This document shows, one piece after another, positions 6,205-9,195 of a stretch of DNA of 9,195 nt. How positions within the stretch are numbered: position 1 is the stretch's first letter; the number at the start of each line of letters is the position of its first letter. The DNA is from Egerieenecus merdigallinarum. GTDB lineage: Bacteria; Bacillota; Clostridia; Christensenellales; Aristaeellaceae. Below the pieces are notes generated by a model that saw only the letters and a list, made by a program, of their open reading frames with translations, was not told the origin of the DNA and did not search any database. Where the stretch lies: assembly GCA_018711985.1 (NCBI GenBank), contig DVHS01000225.1:1-9195 (forward strand), in the 5' to 3' direction. A program made the position numbers and the translations under genes.

Positions 6205-7210
6205 ACGCTATCAAAACCCGGAACCCCAGGAGCCCGTGCGCCGCGTCCCGGCGCAGGAGTCGCGGCCCGCGCCCGCCGCTGTGCGCGGGGACCGCTACCA
6301 CCGGGCCGCGCCCCAGGGCGCAGCGGCTCCCCAGCCCCGGGCCACCCGCCGGGAGCCCCAGGGGCAGGCCGCCAGCCCGGCCAGCCCGCCGGCACAGCCG
6401 CGGGTCCCCCACGCGCCCCGGCCGCAGTTTACCCAGCAACCCTTGGAGGAGCCCCCGGAAACCATGGACCGGCACCGCCTGCCGCCCAAGCCCCGCAAGC
6501 CCGGCAAGCGCAAGCTGCCCAACCGCATGCCCCTGTGGCTGACGGTGACCCTGTGCGTGCTGGTGCTGGTCATCGGCGGATTGATCGCGGCGGAGAGCAT
6601 GATGCGGGCGTACATCACCCAGCGGGTGCAGGAGCGCGCCGAGGCCCAGCAGCGGGTCATTGAGGCGTACCCCATGGTGTACCGGGACCTGATTGAGCAA
6701 TACGCGGAGGCCAACAACCTGCGCCCGGCCTATGTGGCCGCCATTATCCTCAACGAGAGCTCCTACCGTACCGACGCGGAGAGCAGCGTGGGGGCCCGGG
6801 GCCTGATGCAGCTGATGCCCGACACCGCCGAATGGATTGCCGGCAAGCTGGATGTGGAGAATTACTCCTTTGCCATGATGTACGACGCTGAGACCAACCT
6901 GCGCTTCGGCACCTGGTACCTGGGCTACCTGGGGAAGCTCTTTCAGGGGGACCCCACCCTGGTGGCCTGCGCCTTCCACGCGGGACAGGGGGAGGTGCGC
7001 GGCTGGCTGAGCGATCCCGCCCTCTCCGAGGACGGAGTGACGCTGAAACTGGAAAACCTGGCGGATGGACCGACCAAATCCTATGCAGGGAGAGTGAACA
7101 GAGATTATGGGATTTATCAAGCGCTCTACTTTACGCCCCCGGCGCAGGCTGCTGGCGTGGACCCTCTGCCTGACGCTGACAGTGCTTTGCTGCCTCTCGC
7201 CAGCCGCTGA
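6167..7210 (+). CDS. Membrane-anchored lytic transglycosylase (SLT/GH23-like)
   Basis: This enzyme should cleave peptidoglycan between MurNAc and GlcNAc outside the membrane. The 347-residue product has a basic, Pro/Arg/Gln-rich, probably disordered cytoplasmic part (1-120), one transmembrane helix (about 122-142), and an SLT domain from about 165 to 322. The catalytic glutamate is E197 in ILNESSY, followed by GARGLMQLMPDTA (209-221), AFHAGQGEV (269-277, where most relatives have A-Y-N-A-G) and YAGRVNRDYGIYQALYF (306-322) closing the domain. The start is ATG 6167, with AAAGGAG 5 nt upstream and inside coaE (38 bp overlap), suggesting translational coupling. The last 25 residues (Ala/Pro/Leu-rich) extend beyond the domain, within a 104-bp overlap with the following gene. 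The His in place of Asn at 271 is a mild oddity. Confidence 0.93.
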   Translation: MEPTTPVRHRRAERYQNPEPQEPVRRVPAQESRPAPAAVRGDRYHRAAPQGAAAPQPRATRREPQGQAASPASPPAQPRVPHAPRPQFTQQPLEEPPETMDRHRLPPKPRKPGKRKLPNRMPLWLTVTLCVLVLVIGGLIAAESMMRAYITQRVQERAEAQQRVIEAYPMVYRDLIEQYAEANNLRPAYVAAIILNESSYRTDAESSVGARGLMQLMPDTAEWIAGKLDVENYSFAMMYDAETNLRFGTWYLGYLGKLFQGDPTLVACAFHAGQGEVRGWLSDPALSEDGVTLKLENLADGPTKSYAGRVNRDYGIYQALYFTPPAQAAGVDPLPDADSALLPLASR

Positions 7211-8696
7211 GGCCACCAACGTGGGCACCAGCCTTACCGTGGGCATCCAATCCACCAAGACCACCGCCATCTCCCCGCTCTATCCCCTGGAACGGGACAT
7301 GATGAGCATTTATGGCTTGGTCTACGAGAGCCTGGTGACCATTGACGACGACTATCTGCCTGCCCCGGGCCTGGCGGAGAGCTGGGAAATGTCCAGCGCC
7401 GGCAAGACCTGGACCTTTCACCTGCGGGAAAACGTTACCTTTTCCGATGGCACGCCGCTCACCGCCAATGATGTGGTGGCCACCGCCCAGCACATCCTGG
7501 ACCGCGCTCAGGACGAATATGCCGACGACAAGGGCTATTATCGCAACCTGACGTATTTCATCAGCTCCATTTCCGCCTCGGACGATTACACCGTGGTGGT
7601 GAAGAGCAAGCGCAGCTATTGGGGCCTGCTCTATGCCATGACCTTTCCCATTCTGCCCGCGGATAGGGTGCAGGCGGACAATCCTCCCGGCACCGGCGCC
7701 TATGTGATCGAGAATTTCATGCCCGGGGACTATATTTATCTGCGCGCCAATCCCAACTGGTGGCAGAACCAGCCCAAGGTACAGGAGATCACGGTGATCT
7801 GCCACACCAACGACAAGGACGTCATCGAGAGCTACGAATACGCCCGGGTGGACACCATCTTCACCCGCTCCATTGCCGCGGCCCAGTACAAGTCCGGCAC
7901 CTCCTCCCTGGCGCTGGACTACCGCACCAACCAGCTGGAAACCCTGCAAATGAACAACGACTCCTGGGAGCTCACCGAAAACGTGCGCAAGGCCATCCGC
8001 TACCTGGTGGACCCGGACAAGCTGGCCAGCACCGTATACATGGGCATGGTCAACCGCACGGATACCCCCATGATCAACGGCACCTGGATGTACAACAGCA
8101 ACATCTCCTTTGAGTACAGCCTGGACAAGGCCAAGGCCCTGCTGGAGGAGGATGGCTGGTACGACATGGACGACGATGGCATACTGGACAAGCTCAACGA
8201 TGAGGGCGAAGCCCGGCGGCTGCACTTGAGCTTTTACGTTTACGAGGAGCCGGATAACGACGTGCGGGTGGAGGTGGCCAACATGATCGCCGATCAGTTG
8301 GCCCCGGCCGGCATCGAACTGGGCATCACCACCGTCACCCTCACGGAGATGACCGAGCGCCTCAGCGCCGGCAGCTATGACCTGGCCCTGGTGGCCTACG
8401 CCATGGACGTATGCCCGGACCCCGGCTTCATGCTCATGCGGGGCAACACCGGCAACTATTGCCGCTACCGCAGCGACACCATGACCGAGCTATGCGAGTC
8501 CCTGCGCACGCAGACCACCCAGGAGGGCTATCAGAACGTGCTGTATCAGATTCAGCAGCAGTTCGCCGACGACTGTCCCTTCATCTGCCTGTACTACCGC
8601 GCGGGGGCGGTACTGACCCGGAAGATGTACACCACGGCCCGGGATGTGCGGGAGCTGGACCTGCTCCGGGGCATTTCCACGTTCCATGAGGAATAA
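7107..8696 (+). CDS. Family-5 extracellular solute-binding protein (oligopeptide/nickel type)
   Basis: The 529-residue protein has an Arg-rich N-terminus and hydrophobic core (about 13-30) with likely signal cleavage after AEA (34-36). It then matches the SBP_bac_5 fold: LVYESLVTID (71-80), the family signature region LAESWEMSSAGKTWTFHLRE through FSDGTPLTANDVV (89-124), ILPADRV, a lobe boundary around PGTGAYVIENF, the VRKAIRYLVDPDKLA helix, and the GWYDMDDDGILDK motif. It should bind a peptide-like ligand outside the membrane. No lipobox is visible (the Cys pair sits in the hydrophobic core, preceded by V-L), unusual for a Gram-positive binding protein. No ABC permease or ATPase gene lies within the window. 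ATG 7107 is kept because downstream in-frame starts would lose the positive signal-peptide region; its ribosome binding site is weak (GGGAGAG about 12 nt upstream), consistent with coupling to the overlapping transglycosylase gene. Confidence 0.92.
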   Translation: MGFIKRSTLRPRRRLLAWTLCLTLTVLCCLSPAAEATNVGTSLTVGIQSTKTTAISPLYPLERDMMSIYGLVYESLVTIDDDYLPAPGLAESWEMSSAGKTWTFHLRENVTFSDGTPLTANDVVATAQHILDRAQDEYADDKGYYRNLTYFISSISASDDYTVVVKSKRSYWGLLYAMTFPILPADRVQADNPPGTGAYVIENFMPGDYIYLRANPNWWQNQPKVQEITVICHTNDKDVIESYEYARVDTIFTRSIAAAQYKSGTSSLALDYRTNQLETLQMNNDSWELTENVRKAIRYLVDPDKLASTVYMGMVNRTDTPMINGTWMYNSNISFEYSLDKAKALLEEDGWYDMDDDGILDKLNDEGEARRLHLSFYVYEEPDNDVRVEVANMIADQLAPAGIELGITTVTLTEMTERLSAGSYDLALVAYAMDVCPDPGFMLMRGNTGNYCRYRSDTMTELCESLRTQTTQEGYQNVLYQIQQQFADDCPFICLYYRAGAVLTRKMYTTARDVRELDLLRGISTFHEE

Positions 8697-8886
8697 CCGC
8701 CCCGTCGTTGCCCTGAACCATGGAATATGGGAGGGTGTTTGTCCATGGGAAAAATTAACACGGTAAGCCTATGCGACGTGACAGGCCTGTGCCTTCTTGC
8801 AGGCTTCGCTGTCAAGACGGTGGCGGACTACAGCAGATATTCCAGCGTGCAGAATTCCGCGCCCTTTTCCGCTATGGGGCCCGAAG
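8697..8886. other. Intergenic stretch after the binding-protein gene, no supported gene
   Basis: No convincing gene or canonical terminator with a T-run is seen. CCATGG occurs twice about 24 bp apart (near 8719 and 8743), and a weak GCCTG/CAGGC inverted repeat lies near 8785-8804. An ATG at 8745 has GGGAGG about 10 nt upstream, but its frame soon runs into the repeat block and shows no domain. Confidence 0.5.
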
Positions 8887-8890
8887 GGGT

Positions 8891-8917
8891 CCAGGGGGCG
8901 AGCGGAAAGCCCCCTGG
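8891..8917. repeat. Perfect 9-bp hairpin
   Basis: CCAGGGGGC (8891-8899) pairs fully with GCCCCCTGG (8909-8917) around a 9-nt loop. With the palindrome that follows and the short AACCTTTT stretch after it, this could also help end transcription of the binding-protein gene. Confidence 0.7.
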
Positions 8918-8935
8918 TCGCCTCTGCAGAGGCGA
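8918..8935. repeat. Perfect 18-nt palindrome
   Basis: TCGCCTCTGCAGAGGCGA is its own reverse complement with no loop, directly abutting the preceding hairpin. A fully symmetric site suits a dimeric protein, but here it more likely belongs to the repeat block. Confidence 0.7.
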
Positions 8936-9015
8936 AACCTTTTGTGATACGGGAGAAAGCAAGATAGGCTCTTTTCCCTGCCTTGCGCAAGAAAACTGCT
9001 TCTTGTGGGAGGTTT

Positions 9016-9035
9016 CGTCCGCCTGCGGGCGGACG
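9016..9035. repeat. Perfect 8-bp hairpin with 4-nt loop
   Basis: CGTCCGCC (9016-9023) pairs with GGCGGACG (9028-9035) around TGCG. Confidence 0.7.
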
Positions 9036-9036
9036 A

Positions 9037-9062
9037 GGTACTTTCCCACACGGGAAAGTACC
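9037..9062. repeat. Perfect 11-bp hairpin with 4-nt loop
   Basis: GGTACTTTCCC (9037-9047) pairs with GGGAAAGTACC (9052-9062) around ACAC. It begins 1 nt after the previous hairpin ends. Confidence 0.75.
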
Positions 9063-9092
9063 CAAAGGGTGCCGGGGGCGGCCAAAGGGTGC
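9062..9092. repeat. Direct repeat CCAAAGGGTGC, two copies 20 bp apart
   Basis: The 11-mer is identical at 9062-9072 and 9082-9092. The first copy touches the end of the 11-bp hairpin, and the second begins in the left arm of the 12-bp hairpin and continues into its loop. Confidence 0.75.
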
Positions 9093-9113
9093 ATGTCTCA
9101 TGGCCGCCCCCGG
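9072..9113. repeat. Perfect 12-bp hairpin with 18-nt loop
   Basis: CCGGGGGCGGCC (9072-9083) pairs fully with GGCCGCCCCCGG (9102-9113). It is the most stable-looking stem in the block and is followed by a run of six C, not T, on the plus strand. From 9121 to the right edge I see no further gene or structured element. Confidence 0.75.
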
Positions 9114-9195
9114 ACCCCCCGTTGCTAAGTTACAGTGCACCGCTAGCCTCGCAGGGGCGCGCCCAGCTGGGTTCACGTCCGTCCCTGGGAGGGCC

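Larger units (their letters stand above)
8891..9113. repeat. Palindrome-rich block, probably an interspersed intergenic repeat
   Basis: At least five inverted repeats with perfect arms are packed into about 220 bp, listed separately below, plus weaker ones such as CAAGAA/TTCTTG near 8989-9006. This density is far above what the coding DNA to the left shows. Frames in it on both strands give Pro/Gly/Arg-rich translations without domains. The composition and serial hairpins fit a mosaic, multicopy noncoding repeat of the kind found between genes in gut Clostridia; copy number cannot be tested from one window. Confidence 0.6.

Noticed and set aside
7081..7210. Frameshift that would fuse transglycosylase and binding protein into one protein
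   Set aside because: The binding protein has its own ATG and a complete signal peptide inside the overlap, which makes no sense in the middle of a fusion.
6101..8225. Minus-strand open frames opposite the transglycosylase and binding-protein genes
   Set aside because: Both plus-strand genes show conserved catalytic or fold motifs; the opposite frames have only compositional bias.
9016..9113. CRISPR array
   Set aside because: There is only one pair of an 11-bp direct repeat at 20-bp spacing, and the rest are hairpins with different sequences, so there is no repeat-spacer pattern.
8727..9128. 133-residue open frame at the right end
   Set aside because: It runs through the hairpin block, shows no domain, and its composition follows the repeats. 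A short peptide starting at 8745 cannot be excluded, but nothing supports it.
8769..9176. Minus-strand open frames in the right-end repeat block
   Set aside because: They are Pro/Gly/Arg-rich readings of palindromes with no ribosome binding site or domain; such frames are commonly mis-annotated in intergenic repeats.

Overview
The window looks like a piece of a GC-rich Bacillota chromosome, most likely a Clostridia-type anaerobe. The signs are a SAM-I (S-box) riboswitch upstream of metK, a XpaC/TelA gene pair, strong AGGAGG-type ribosome binding sites throughout, and Firmicutes-like envelope proteins. This assignment is inferred from gene content and signals; no database comparison was possible.

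Left edge (1-1103, minus strand): the first two thirds of metK (S-adenosylmethionine synthetase) run off the left edge. Its leader is complete and easy to read: a consensus promoter, a SAM-I aptamer, then an intrinsic terminator before the ribosome binding site. This is a textbook SAM feedback loop by transcription attenuation.

Middle (about 1180-5428, plus strand): a divergent, closely spaced gene row encodes an XpaC-family membrane protein, TelA (toxic anion resistance family), a divergent LemA-like membrane-anchored helical protein, a secreted, membrane-anchored TPM-domain protein with a Cys-rich tail, and a small SAM-dependent methyltransferase of visibly different composition. Two candidate promoters precede xpaC. 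Gaps between the first four genes are about 20-30 bp with no terminator, so they probably form one operon devoted to the cell envelope or membrane stress. The methyltransferase follows after 46 bp and may be a loosely attached passenger.

Right (5429-8696, plus strand): after an intergenic region with a long imperfect hairpin come coaE (dephospho-CoA kinase), a membrane-anchored lytic transglycosylase, and a family-5 extracellular solute-binding protein. All three overlap: coaE and the transglycosylase by 38 bp, the transglycosylase and the binding protein by 104 bp. The binding protein has no visible lipobox and no permease genes beside it. A murein-cleaving enzyme tightly coupled to an oligopeptide-type binding protein is the most suggestive pairing in the window.

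Right edge (8697-9195): about 500 bp without a convincing gene, but densely packed with perfect hairpins, a perfect 18-nt palindrome and an 11-bp tandem direct repeat. This resembles a mosaic interspersed repeat rather than coding DNA.
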